Assembly: GCF_963855985.1 (NCBI RefSeq)
Contig: NC_087119.1
Location: forward strand, 1,776,001 to 1,840,000
Direction: 5' to 3'
Source of the DNA: Ostrinia nubilalis
Lineage: Eukaryota; Arthropoda; Insecta; Lepidoptera; Crambidae
DNA: 64,000 bases
Made by a program: the position numbers and the translations under genes. Shown piece by piece: positions 42,201-56,100 of this stretch. Under the pieces are notes generated by a model. It did no database searches. It was not told where the DNA came from and worked only from the letters and a program-made list of their open reading frames with translations. Position 1 is the stretch's first letter. Every line of letters begins with the position of its first letter.

Positions 42201-45200
42201 TCCACATCTAGCCAGTCAGTCCAAGTGGTTTCTGGCTCTGCTTCCCGTATCAAGTAGTTGACCTGATCGGGAAGCAGAGCTGGTGTAGTGTGGATTCACG
42301 ATTTGCTGATGGAAAGGTCTTGCACCGCTGCTGCAGCTGGTAGCGGTTAGCTACTCGGGCCGAAGGTTCACGGTCGCGAGGTCCAAATTCACCCCGCAGG
42401 CTTTGCCCATACGCAGTATGCTATCAACTACTAGTGCAGTGTTTGAGAGTGAGAGGTCCCGCATAGCCTGGTGGATGCGTTCAGCTGTAATCCAAGAGTT
42501 TTGTCAACTGTCAACTACGTCATCAATCATCGTAAGGAATCAATAGTAGACTCACATCCGTGCCGACGGCGAGGTCCCTTAGCGCCTGCCTGATGCGGCC
42601 CGCTGCAGCCAGCTCATCAGGCCGCAGGTCCACGGTGACGAGGTCCAGGTTCAACCCAAGAGCTTTGTCAACTGTCGACTACGTCATCAATCATCGTCAG
42701 AAATCAATAGTAGACTCACATCTGTGCCGACGGCGAGGTCCCTTAGCGCCTGCCTGATGCGGCCCGCTGCAGCCAGCTCATCGGGCCGCAAGTCCACGGT
42801 GACGAGGTCTAGGTTCAACCCAAGAGCTTTGTCAACTGTCGACTACGTCATCAATCATCGTAAGGAATGAATAGTAGACTCACATCTGTGCCGACGGCGA
42901 GGTCCCTTAGCGCCTGCCTGATGCGGCCCGCTGCAGCCAGCTCATCGGGCCGCAAGTCCACGGTGACGAGGTCTAGGTTCAACCCAAGAGCTTTGTCAAC
43001 TGTCGACTACGTCATCAATCATCGTAAGGAATGAATAGTAGACTCACATCTGTGCCGACGGCGAGGTCCCTTAGCGCCTGCCTGATGCGGCCCGCTGCAG
43101 CCAGCTCATCGGGCCGCAAGTCCACGGTGACGAGGTCTAGGTTCAACCCAAGAGCTTTGTCAACTGTCGACTACGTCATCAATCATCGTAAGGAATGAAT
43201 AGTAGACTCACATCTGTGCCGACGGCGAGGTCCCTTAGCGCCTGCCTGATGCGGCCCGCTGCAGCCAGCTCATCGGGCCGCAAGTCCACGGTGACGAGGT
43301 CTAGGTTCAACCCAAGAGCTTTGTCAACTGTCAACTACGTCATCAATCATCGTAAGGAATGAATAGTAGACTCACATCTGTGCCGACGGCGAGGTCCCTT
43401 AGCGCCTGCCTGATGCGGCCCGCTGCAGCCAGCTCATCGGGCCGCAGGTCCACGGTGACGCGGTCCAGGTCCAGTCCCACGCGGACCGTGGGCTCGCACG
43501 CCGCCGTGCCGCCTTCGGATCGCCGCCACGACTCCCACACCGCTTCCATCTCACAGCTGGAGACGTAAAGAAGACAATTCATTAGTAACAACGTTTTGAT
43601 TCTAGCTGTTATAGCCCACTTTGCAACAGAAGTCATTAAATCCTGTTGAGTGAGGGACTCAACTGAAAAGTCATGGGCTGCAGCAATGTCAGTTGTTACA
43701 CCACAGTTACAGAATAGAATTAGTAAGCCCGGTGACTCGCGACTTACTTCTAGTGTGACGGGCTGCAGCGCCACGTGATGCCAGTTGTTACATCCCACAC
43801 TACAGAATAAATGAGTCTATCGGCTGGCAATTCACCCCAGCATCATCCAGCTGTACGCTCGGCCGGCGCGCTGTGTGCTGGACTCACCCCAGCGTCACGG
43901 GCTGCAGCAGCACGTGGCGCCGGTCCCCGGGCGGGCCGGCGGCCAGCAGCAGCGCGGACAGCAGCGCGCGCGCGCACACGCGCTCGGGCCGAGCGCCCGC
44001 CGCCAGCTGCACGCTCGGCCGGCGCGCTGTGTGCTGGACTCACCCCAGCGTCACGGGCTGCAGCAGCACGTGGCGCCGGTCCCCGGGCGGGCCGGCGGCC
44101 AGCAGCAGCGCGGACAGCAGCGCGCGCGCGCACACGCGCTCGGGCCGCGCGCCCGCCGCCAGCTGCACGCTCGGCCGGCGCGCTGTGTGCTGGACTCACC
44201 CCAGCGTCACGGGCTGCAGCAGCACGTGGCGCCGGTCCCCGGGCGGGCCGGCGGCCAGCAGCAGCGCGGACAGCAGCGCGCGCGCGCACACGCGCTCGGG
44301 CCGCGCGCCCGCCGCCAGCTGCACGCTCGGCCGGCGCGCTGTGTGCTGGACTCACCCCAGCGTCACGGGCTGCAGCAGCACGTGGCGCCGGTCCCCGGGC
44401 GGGCCGGCGGCCAGCAGCAGCGCGGACAGCAGCGCGCGCGCGCACACGCGCTCGGGCCGAGCGCCCGCCGCCAGCTGCACGCTCGGCCGGCGCGCTGTGT
44501 GCTGGACTCACCCCAGCGTCACGGGCTGCAGCAGCACGTGGCGCCGGTCCCCGGGCGGGCCGGCGGCCAGCAGCAGCGCGGACAGCAGCGCGCGCGCGCA
44601 CACGCGCTCGGGCCGCGCGCCCGCCGCCAGCTGCACGCTCGGCCGGCGCGCTGTGTGCTGGACTCACCCCAGCGTCACGGGCTGCAGCAGCACGTGGCGC
44701 CGGTCCCCGGGCGGGCCGGCGGCCAGCAGCAGCGCGGACAGCAGCGCGCGCGCGCACACGCGCTCGGGCCGCGCGCCCGCCGCCAGCTGCACGCTCGGCC
44801 GGCGCGCTGTGTGCTGGACTCACCCCAGCGTCACGGGCTGCAGCAGCACGTGGCGCCGGTCCCCGGGCGGGCCGGCGGCCAGCAGCAGCGCGGACAGCAG
44901 CGCGCGCGCGCACACGCGCTCGGGCCGAGCGCCCGCCGCCAGCTGCACGCTCGGCCGGCGCGCTGTGTGCTGGACTCACCCCAGCGTCACGGGCTGCAGC
45001 AGCACGTGGCGCCGGTCCCCGGGCGGGCCGGCGGCCAGCAGCAGCGCGGACAGCAGCGCGCGCGCGCACACGCGCTCGGGCCGCGCGCCCGCCGCCAGCT
45101 GCACGCTCGGCCGGCGCGCTGTGTGCTGGACTCACCCCAGCGTCACGGGCTGCAGCAGCACGTGGCGCCGGTCCCCGGGCGGGCCGGCGGCCAGCAGCAG

Positions 45201-48200
45201 CGCGGACAGCAGCGCGCGCGCGCACACGCGCTCGGGCCGCGCGCCCGCCGCCAGCTGCACGCTCGGCCGGCGCGCTGTGTGCTGGACTCACCCCAGCGTC
45301 ACGGGCTGCAGCAGCACGTGGCGCCGGTCCCCGGGCGGGCCGGCGGCCAGCAGCAGCGCGGACAGCAGCGCGCGCGCGCACACGCGCTCGGGCCGAGCGC
45401 CCGCCGCCAGCTGCACGCTCGCGCCGTCGCAGCCCGCCGCGCCCTCCGCGCCGCACACGCTCAGCTGGCTCGTCTGTATCGTGATGCTCTCGATCGCTTG
45501 ATGGACTATACACAAATACAAGTTTGAAGTGAGAACGTAGCAGGACAAATTAAAGGTCTGCAAATCAGTGTACCCTCGGCTCTGACTCATCATTATCATC
45601 ATTTCAGAGTAGCGGCCTGCGTCCAGCGCTTCCCTGCTACCTTTACGATGTCGTCGGTCCACCTACATCGTAAGCCGGTCGGCTCTGTCTGGCGAATGCT
45701 AATACTTGTCATCATCTCCGGACGTCTGACGCAGGTTTGCGCACGCTAGCAGCATGCGCTTACTCGCCACCCCGCGTGTACTGCACTACGCCTAGTTTTG
45801 ACGCACACATAAACAAGCCCGCACGAAATTTAGCGTAGACGCTTACTCGTATTGCTCAACGGGATCCTCATAGTGGAATGGTAAAGTAGTTTGCCAACAT
45901 TATTTTGCAATTTTATTTGTCTTCCATGACTTTTGTCTAATGTAAGAGTATTCAGGTCATGGAACTTATTTTTCTCAAAAATAATACTTTGTACTACGTG
46001 AGACAACGGCATTTCTTACTGCTGACAAACGAGAAATGAACTAATGAACTTTTCTCGCTAAATAAACTTCATGCCCGTCAAGTTGTCAAGTAAAACGTCC
46101 GATAGGTTTGTCGTAAGCCGAGCGAGTGCACGATTTGACTGTTGAGTCGAAAGTCAGATAGAATATCAGCACTGAAATACAAATCACGTATATTAGACTA
46201 CAAAGAAGATACGTACTCATAAACCGACGCAGTCTATACAGGATCGGCAACTGCACTACTGGAGTTTCGATATCCTCAGCACGGGAAACTTTATCTTGAA
46301 TCTGCAAAAAAATCAAACACATTTTTGTTACACGCGTTGAAAGAAATGTATCAATTCCGAAAGTTTTGTAAGCTATTGGGTTAGTTGTTGGGTTTTGTGG
46401 GCCAAAGTTATGTGATCTCTTGTAAATGTTATGACTTGAAATGATTGGATCATAGTGTCATAGCATACTATTAAAGTCCGGTCGCCGAGCAGATATAATT
46501 TCGTCCAATGACCACATGCTACTCATCCTTATCGCTTGCGTGTAATGATACTGCTATCACGCTCGCACACTTACTGCGGCCGCCCGTCGCACAGTCGCGA
46601 CAGCAATATAATTACGCGCGAGTGATGGGCAGCTTGGGGTCGTTGGACGAAATTCTATCTGCTCGGCGACCGGACTTTAGCCATTGATACGAACCAGTGC
46701 CATGATGCCGCGAAGCCGCCGCAGCCGGTCGGTGCACACCTCGAGCTGCACCGGCCGCTCCACGTCCAGTCGGATGGTGCCTTTCGTGTTGCTGCCAGCT
46801 AACAAACATACACAGATCATTATCCATCATCGTGATCATGTTTTTTAGAATCCACAACATAACATAAACTAATTTACCAGGAGCATATAGAGGATTTGGC
46901 TTACACACCACCCTTGCGCAGACGAGATGGAGAAGCCTGTTTTCACATTTATCACGTGGTCGGCTTTTACGATACGCACAAAAGTAGGAATAGTTCTTTT
47001 CTACTTGGCCGAAACCACACTGCTCATTATTATTTATTTATTTATTTAATTGATTACCGTTGCGCAAAGACACCCGTAGCACGGTAATAATATCTATACA
47101 GTATTCCAACTCGGCCATATTTTTGAAATAAATGTCAACAGCCGCGCGGAACGTCACCGTATGACAAGATGCGATAGGGCTGCCCACTTGCAGGCCCTAT
47201 TTTCATTACATCTGCCTACTTTGAATTTTTATCTAGTATTGTGAATGTATTTTGTGATTGTAATTTTTATTTTATTTTGACAAACAAAGTACTTTGTGAA
47301 TGAAATAGGATAAAAATGCATGTTGTTTTGTGATTAGTAGATTAATTTAATTAAAAGAATAAATAAGAAAGTCGGCCGTTTGGTGTAGTGGTTCGGAACG
47401 GACTACTATTCCGGAGGTAGCGGGTTCGATTCCCGCACAGTACAAACATTTGTGTGCGTGAACATATTTGTTTGTATTGGACTGGGTGTTTTCTATGTAT
47501 AATAAGTATGTATTTAAAAAAAAAGTATTTAAGTATGTTTAAATGTTTATATCCGTTGTCTAGTACCCATGGTACAAGCTTTGCTTAGTTGGGACTAGAA
47601 GCGCAGTGTAAAATGTCTAAGGATATTTATTATTTAATTTAAGGATATTAAAATATATTTGTGTTAAGATTTAGTAACAAATCTTATAAATTTACGATCG
47701 TAAAATTTATGCGTCTCGACTTAGGCGTATTATTGATTATTATACAGGGTGTTTAGGTAAATGGGTTTATAAGCCGACACTAGCCCATGGTATACATATA
47801 AATGGTATGATGAAGTCAGAAAATTGACATCATTATTTTAATAATTTTCATTTTCATACAAATCAGATTTTATAAATTTTATTTTGTATGAAAATTATAA
47901 AAAATTAAATTATGATATCACTGACTTCACCATACCATTTATATGCATAGGTATGTTAATATGGTCTATAGTCTATCCAATATAGCTTGATTAGAATGAC
48001 AGCTGCCATCAAAAGTAACGACATAACTTTGTAGTAGCGATCAATGAGAGCTAAATATTGGCGGACAAGAAATAATTCACGTCTGACCTACAAACAATAT
48101 TTTCGACGACAGTGCTTCCAATAAAAATGTTAATTTCGTGTAAATGCAGCGTTAAATTACACCAATAACTAGTAATTCGAAATTATAAAAATCAAGCTAG

Positions 48201-50126
48201 AGTATTAACGACGTCTCTACAAGGTTATCTCGAGTTACAAAAATGTTAGTGTTGGGACATATCGACAAATGTCATATTAAATTAAAACTAATTTTTTAAC
48301 ATATTTAACAATTTTTTTTTGTAACTAATTTTTTAACATAATATTTAAGTCAAGTTATACGTTTTTCTAAATGTTCACTATTAAAAACCAAAAAACATTT
48401 CATTCTTAAATAATCAAACATCGGAAATCAATCACCGGTAATTTTTTGGGTATTCATAGCACCGTTGCTCTAGAAGAGATGCCCACCGCCCTCTAGCGAC
48501 AGGAAAAAACCACTGAAGAACACTGATGATAATGACTACGACTTAGGTTGTACCATGAAGCTAAAGATAAAAATGGAGGGCAAAGTTGGAACAAAAACTT
48601 GAGTCAAATACCTACTTATATCTATCTCGCTCTCTGCGGCCCTACCTCTCTTTTTAGTGTGAACTGTAGTATTGCTATCTTCTGATTTAAATCTCCTTGT
48701 AAATTCTTCGAAATAGCCAATTCATTCACTAACCAAATCAGAAGTTAAACAAATAAATAATTAATATTTGAAACTAAGATTACCTAGTTAAATAAAAAAT
48801 CACAAAATTGTCGGCCATTTAGGCTTAATGTGTTGGCGAATCAGGGAATTACAATCCCAATTCCTGGGTAATCGGTACCATGTGGCAACATCGGCCCAAT
48901 CCGGCCCATCATGGCGGTTGTTTACTATTTTGTTTATTAAGCAGTTAATTTCGTTTGAGATTGTTTACAGGAAATAATCATTGTTTTATCACAAGAATTG
49001 GTGCAAAATTTTGTAGTGCGTGGTGTCCTGGAAGTGACATAAGATTCCACGCGTAAGTGTTTATTTCGTGATTTCCGACATTGGATCATTGTAAACATTT
49101 TTCACATTTTATACAGTAATTTCTTCCTAAAACGTTTTACCAGTAATTACACTTATCATTTTTAATGATACCTATGTCAAGAAATAAAGATTTTACATTG
49201 GTTTCATTGAATTTGAGCAATTTTATATTTTTTGTTTATTTAGAAAGAGCGAGTCTGCCCACAGAGAGCGAGATTTCGGAGTGTGGCCTCCATTTTTATC
49301 TGTAGCTTCATGGGTTGTACACCCTTGACATGAATTTTAAATTTTACTGTCTTTAAATTTAAATCATAATTGTCATTTTTATGAATAAAGATATGAAGAA
49401 AAATTGGGTGCATATTTTTATATAATTTTTTCGAAAACTTATCGATACGTCTATGTGAACCGTACGAAACATACACAGCACTAGTCACATTCGTTTGACA
49501 GCCGTCATTCTAATCAAGCTATATTGGATAGACTATAGTGTTGGCTTATAAACCCATTTACCTGACATCCTGTATAAATAGGTACTTATAATTCTTTTAT
49601 AAAAAAAGAGCGCTTACTGTTTAAAAAACAAAACATCGTCCGATTGGACATTCGCGACACCCCCGACTTTTGCATGTCGAGCGCATACCGAGATTTGAAT
49701 TTCGAAGGAAAGCTCGCGTTTCGTCGTTTATATGAAGTAACAATACTGTATGATAATATTACCGTGCCCGTAGTCCCGGGGCCGTTACAAGTGCTTACAT
49801 GTTTTCCTTTAAATTAAAGTAGGTGTCATGTAGATCATCATCGTAATCTGGTCATTTATTCTCCTTTGTAAGAATACGGCCTCTCTGTCTGAACGTGGCT
49901 TTATGGTACCACCGCCAGGTGAGTGAAATAATCTAAGCTCAGACAATCTGCACGCTGGATAAAGACATCTGACAGACTCTTCTGGCAATACATAGCTCTT
50001 ATTTAGCAGCAGGAGGAGTTGTAGCCGTTATGGCTTCCGAATTTGACGTTTTGTCCGGTGAGCTCATCAGACCAGCGCTCAGTTCTTACCATATTCATAG
50101 AGAGAGAGAGAGAGAGAAAAGAAAGA

Positions 50127-50170
<44 letters not shown>

Positions 50171-53100
50171 AAAAGAGAGAGAGAGAGAGAGACAGACAGA
50201 GGGATTTAGAAAGAGTAGTACCACAGAATAATAATAAGTACTACGTACAGAAGTTTTACTTCGCGAAGGTATTTAAAAAAAATTATGCTCAATGTCATTA
50301 ACAATATGGTGTAATTTAGCCTGTCTCAAGAGTCAAGCACCATTTTGTTGACAAACGTCAGTGATTGGCACTGCGCCGAGGCTATAGGGCTGACTTCGGT
50401 AAAATGATGTGACGTGAGGTGCCAAACTGCGGAAAATGGAGGAGGAAATACATGATTTAGCATGAATTATCATGAATAATATTAACTACTTATTTACCTC
50501 TCAGTGTCTTGAGGCAATTTAAAAAAGTACATTCTGTGTTTTTATTATTATTTAGGCAGTTAAATACTGCACAGTATTTAGTACACCATTTTCTTTATTT
50601 TCTTCCATCATACACAAGAATACGCGTGCGTGAGTCAATGTTCGCTCGTATGTGAGGCCTTGTCGAATAGTATCCTGTAGGTGGGCCATCGTGCGTGTTT
50701 TGTTTTCGATGTAAACTCGCGGAGATGAACAGGCCTGGTAGTACTTACTAGCTACAGGAGCCGTGGCCTTCATAGTGGCGAGAGCAGGAGGGATGTCGGT
50801 GACAGGGTCGGGCGCGCCCTGCGCCGTGCTAAACAGCGGCGCGTTCCACATCTTCTCGTTAAGGCCCGCGCCGAGCCCTACCCATGCGTTGAATAGGGAC
50901 ACCTGGAATACACTTAAGCATTGAAATGCCTAGCCCAGGTAGGTCATGTAGCAATCCATACAAATAAGAGCTAAAGTCCGATCGCCGAGCAGATAGAATT
51001 TCGTCCAATGACCCCAAGCTACCCATCCTTATAACTCACACGAAAATTACTGTCGCGTCTGTGAACGAAATTCTATCTGCTCGGCGAACGGACTTTATCA
51101 TTGCCTGTTTAGAAAATGACAATTTAAACATAATATTGGACTCTAAGAAGTCGTTAAATAAATAAAAGGTCCCACAACTCCCACATTGTATGATAATCAA
51201 CCATTTTTTGGATATGAGCACCAAATCAAATGGAAAAAAGTTGAAGGCAATGTGCGTGTAAAATCGCACATTGATTTTATTTTATGGACACGACGAGGGA
51301 CCATTTATTTGTCATTTTAACAAACGTATGCGGTTAAATATGATGATGATGAATAGAATACAATATGTTTTACGCAAGCACTACAAATATACATATTATG
51401 TAGAAAGATAAATAAACAAAACAAAAAAACATGAGCATCAGGTGATGATGATTGTAGTGACATAATCGTCACCAGGTCCTTTAATCTCCTCAAGAGGACG
51501 ATCCTCTTTGTACAACCTCCATATGGAGGATTTTGGTGAGTGATGGGTTGGTGAGGCTTGATGTTTACTGTTCACATATTCCTTCTTCGCTTGGTTGCTT
51601 CATGATATCTACGGGAAGAGTGGGGGTACTAAAAGCAGCTGATCGTATTACCTGCAGACTCTTCTGCGCCTTCCTTCGCCAGTAGTAGAGGTTGGGCTGG
51701 TGCAGTGTGACGTGCAGTAGCGGCAGGCAGCCATCGCCGCGACGCTCGCGTGCCAAGTTATGCTGTAGGGAACCAAGCATTAATTTAATGAAGTACAAGC
51801 AGAAATAAAGAAAATTTTTAAATACTAAGGGCTGATTTTTCAATCGTCGGAACTTTTAACTGAAGAATAAGTTTGACATACTGACAGTTTCAGTACGGGA
51901 AATATGTCACAATGACAAGTTCATTCTTCAGTTATGATTGGAAAATGTGCCCTTAATGAGACCTCTAACTATTGATTGAAAGTACATGAAGTAATAAAAC
52001 GGTTTAAAAAATTTGGAACCATTTACTGTCTAGTGGTTCCTAACTGTTCCAATCTTTTTCTGATCTCACAATGTAGTTCAGGGTCAGTTGTCTCGATCAT
52101 GTGCAAGGGCAATTTTGTCACAGGACCATTCGGCCGCTTACCACATCCACGATGGACTTGGCGGCCTCCGCGTGGCGAATGGTCTCCGTGAGGCTCCTGG
52201 TCTTGCTGTCGTCGGAGCTTAGGTCTTCCGGGTTCGGCACGCTTTGGTCGAAAATTACCTGCGACATATCATAATATTGCTGTAGGCCTATACTTTTAAC
52301 AGGTAACAGGTAAGACACGTGTAGCGTGCGTGTCTTACTTTCGTATGGAGCTAATAGTTTCTAATCAAAACAATAGCGTGTAAGGGACTTGGTGGAATTC
52401 ACTCAATTTAACAACAAGGAAAGGCGATACATCGTACGGCGAGCCAGATTCGCCTGCAAAAAATCATTGATGACCACGTCGAGCGTCAAGCGAATCGTCC
52501 ACGCGTGTCGTCTCGTTTATTCTGTAAATCAGCGTGAGTACTACTTAGCGTCACTTAGCTCAGCGTGAGTTTTCACTATGACACAGTACAAGGCATACTT
52601 AGCTCGTGGCCCGCGCTGCATACCATCAGTGCCGGCGAATGCGTGACTGAGGCCCAGTTTACACCAGAGCGGAGAAGTCTTTCGAATAACCAATCAGATT
52701 TCATTATTTCCACTTCTCCGCTCTGCTTCGCCTTGGTGGAAAACTGGCCTGAAACTAGAATGAGAAGTACTCACATTGACTTGCACGGGCTCCGGCGGCG
52801 GCGGCGAGTCGCTCAATGGCGGCGGCCGCAGCGCGATGACCTCGGGACTGCTGTCGTCTTCCGTATACAGCGACACCTCGATGGTGCCCATCGTCACGAA
52901 CACCTCCAGATAGTCCGAAGCTTCGGCCCTGCGATTACAAAGAATAGTTAGTGAGTTTGAAACGACATGTGTTGTGATTTTAATCGTTGTGGCTGATTTT
53001 GTTCCCATAGCCTGTACAAGGATAGATGACCCTTGTAGATTCTCAGATACTTATACGGTTCTGTAGACTTGTAGCCATGAATTACAAACTCATCAATATT

Positions 53101-56100
53101 ATACAACAGATAAACGGGCATTATGGTGTATGGGCACCACTTTTCATTCTACTTCTTACTGTCATCCTATTTTACGTTCCATTTCCCCCTACTTTTGGTT
53201 TTCCTATACAAGTGTCTACCTAGGTTTTATACGTGGCCATTCTGAAGATCCTGAACGATACACTAAATTGCACTAGTAGGTATTTTGCAGGTAGGTACAA
53301 GAAGTAGGTATTTTGCATGACTATTTTATCAACAGACTGCAATCTGCATGAAGCTTTCCCCTAGAATCTCTAGTATAAATTAAACCATCCACTTCTTTAT
53401 AACATTATTTTCAATGTAATACTTCCTGTGTTTTAAAATATTATCATGTAGAGAAATGATTCCTCGACCGAACTATTAGCAACGTTAGTGGTACTTACAA
53501 AGGCCAGATAAGCAAGCTGAAATCACAATCAAGATTTTATAATGGAGAAAATACAGATTTCACTGTGTACCCCATTTGGCATTTCATTTTTATGGCAAGA
53601 TGGAGTAACCGTTTCTAGTAGGTGTATACAATAGTAAATTTGGCTCACAAACATGTAAGAAACTGAATTTCTAAACTCCCATGAAGTGGTGTTTTTACAT
53701 GAGAACAGAGGCTGGTCTTGAACGACGCCACGGCGCGTTAACTTACACACCAGAACATCTCTTACTTACAATATACATCATACAATATAGGATTAACCAT
53801 TGCAACCAACTCTATCTTTATCAAAGGTTACATTATTTATTTTATGTTATAGCCATAGCGGCAATCTTAATGGTTAAATATGTACTAATTAATCTACTCT
53901 ATCGCATTGGGGTAACCTGTAATGTTAGAGCTAAGATTGTTATTAAATAAATAAATAAAATCTTGTGTGCTTATGTATTCATCATCATTACTTGTTACTG
54001 ATTGGTTTGCGACCTAGGCGAAGAAACAGCAGGCACTCCATCTTAACTCCTATTACCACCCCCATCACACTTAAACAATGTTGTACTCAGTAAATGTAGA
54101 TGCTGTCGAGCAGGGATGGCGAATCTTTATGTATAAACGTGCCACTTTTGTCAAAAAATGTTTGATGTAGTTCATAGATGTGCCATCAAATAACACTTCA
54201 TGTTTCCAATGAGGGGTCTCGTACGAGTGCCGCTGGCGAGTGACGGACATTCCTCTACAGTGGCACCAACTGATAAGCGCAATACGATAGCCCTTATTCA
54301 AAACACATTTTTAAGTATTTTATTTCAAAAGGAATTTTCGCGTGTTCGCCATCCCTGCATAGACTGTAGCCTCAAGATATGGATGAAAGCAGGAAATGTA
54401 TTATGTGGACACTTTGTGACATTGGCTGGATAGAGCTGCAACATCTACAACAGCGAGCAGCGCCATCACAGCTCAAGACAGAAGAAAATCACTTACATGT
54501 GGTCCGCAAGCGCGACGGGTTTCTTCGATCCCACGTCGCACGCGGTGGTACTTGATGTTATGGGGTCAATTTCACTGGGACTCCATGATAGCGAAAGTAG
54601 TCACGTCAGCAAACATATTTGTAAGCTCTTTGCTCCGTCATGGCGCCCCAGTAAAATTAGACCCAGTGCTGTACACACTTCGCTATTGCTGGTAGCTGCT
54701 GGTTTATAAAAACAACGTATAACCTGATGACAAGGCATGAGGAATAGGCAAGGAATCATAAAGCGTATCGGTGTCTAGCGTATGTCTGCTTCTGTTATAA
54801 AATTATCGTATACATTGCAAATTAGAATCCCCTTACCTCATAATCTGGCATTTTATTAAGTTATTGTTTGTATCTGCTAATGGCCAAATACCGACTACCT
54901 TGACGGTTATAATGAGCTGAACTGTGATTAGGTATGTACAAATGAACCAAACCCGTAAGCAAGCGCTAGCGCCTAAATAAATGTCATATACAGTGGTACT
55001 ACATCGTGTTTGATAGTTTGCTGAAGAAAGAGGCTTAAAATAAGTAACTATCAGGTTGACACCTGGCCTGACTTGGTGTCTTTAGTGTTAAACGTTGCTC
55101 ACAATCTCGCCCGAATGTCATTACTAGCTGCTTTCTCAATTCTAAATACTTTATTGCAACTCACAGTTTTTGATCTAACACTTTTTACAACTGAATATGT
55201 TAACTATTCTGCATTCATATGGTCAACATAAGCGTGTTGGAATAAACGAATATACCAAACAATACACGAATAGATTCCATTTCCAGACTTTTATACGTTC
55301 ACAAACACCTTAGATTTTTCATTTATGTATTTTTATAATAACAGTTATATTTTTCGTTAAACTCTTAGGCTGGGTTGCACCATCTTATTTAAACTTTGAC
55401 AAACGTAACGAAATAAAAATAACCGGTGTTGGTAAAACTTAGGTGATGCAACTCAGCCTTAGATAATGATTTGCGACTATTTTACACTTTGCCATTGCCC
55501 TCAAACTCAACAAACGTATATCCCTCATAATGCGAATAATACAAATCAGTAAAACAACTTTTCAATGTAGACGCAGGTGAAGTACTAATACCAAACAGTG
55601 ATTTTCATTATTAAAGTGTCCTTAATAGGTAATCGAGGTAAGCTTCGAATGGCTTCTCCAAAGAACTGGTGACCATATTCGTCAGGGTTTCGTTTGAAAA
55701 CATTGGAACTTTTATTTGGCCAATGTAATGGATACATTCTTTGCTAACCAAGTCTTGTGTACAAATATATCAACACAATCTACGTTTTACCGAATCATAA
55801 AATATAATAATACATAAATGTATACTTAAAAAAGAATATTAGTAATTTGTCTTGCACAATTTATTAAAATGACGTAAAATAGGCGTCCAGTAGGCCTAAG
55901 ATGCGCGCCGTGATAATTTTTATCGACGTCAAAATGTATGGGCAAAATCGATAAAATGGCGTGATAACCGCTTATCGCGGCGCACATCTTAGGTCTACTG
56001 TAGGCCTAAGATGCGTGCCGCGATAACTTATATCGACCTCAAAATGTATGGGCAAAATCGATAAAATGGCGTGATAACCGCTTATCGCGCGCGCATCTTA

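Larger units (their letters stand above)
47080..49766. mobile_element. CACGGTAATA-terminus DNA transposon, copy 2 (2.69 kb, with nested insertions)
   Basis: Termini CACGGTAATA and TATTACCGTG flanked by the 7-bp duplication CCCGTAG at 47,073 and 49,767. It has been invaded by a SINE and by a TA-target element that itself contains a further inverted-repeat element. Confidence 0.92.

Noticed and set aside
43811..45527. Open frames of about 540-557 codons on both strands
   Set aside because: The 156-bp unit is divisible by three and GC-rich, so open frames on both strands are expected. Splice sites within each unit contradict a continuous coding sequence.
47373..47445. Functional tRNA gene
   Set aside because: The A and B boxes belong to a SINE head, followed by the SINE body; the acceptor-stem complement is not seen.
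50003..50231. Small proteins rich in Ser-Leu or Arg-Glu
   Set aside because: Translations of a GA microsatellite.
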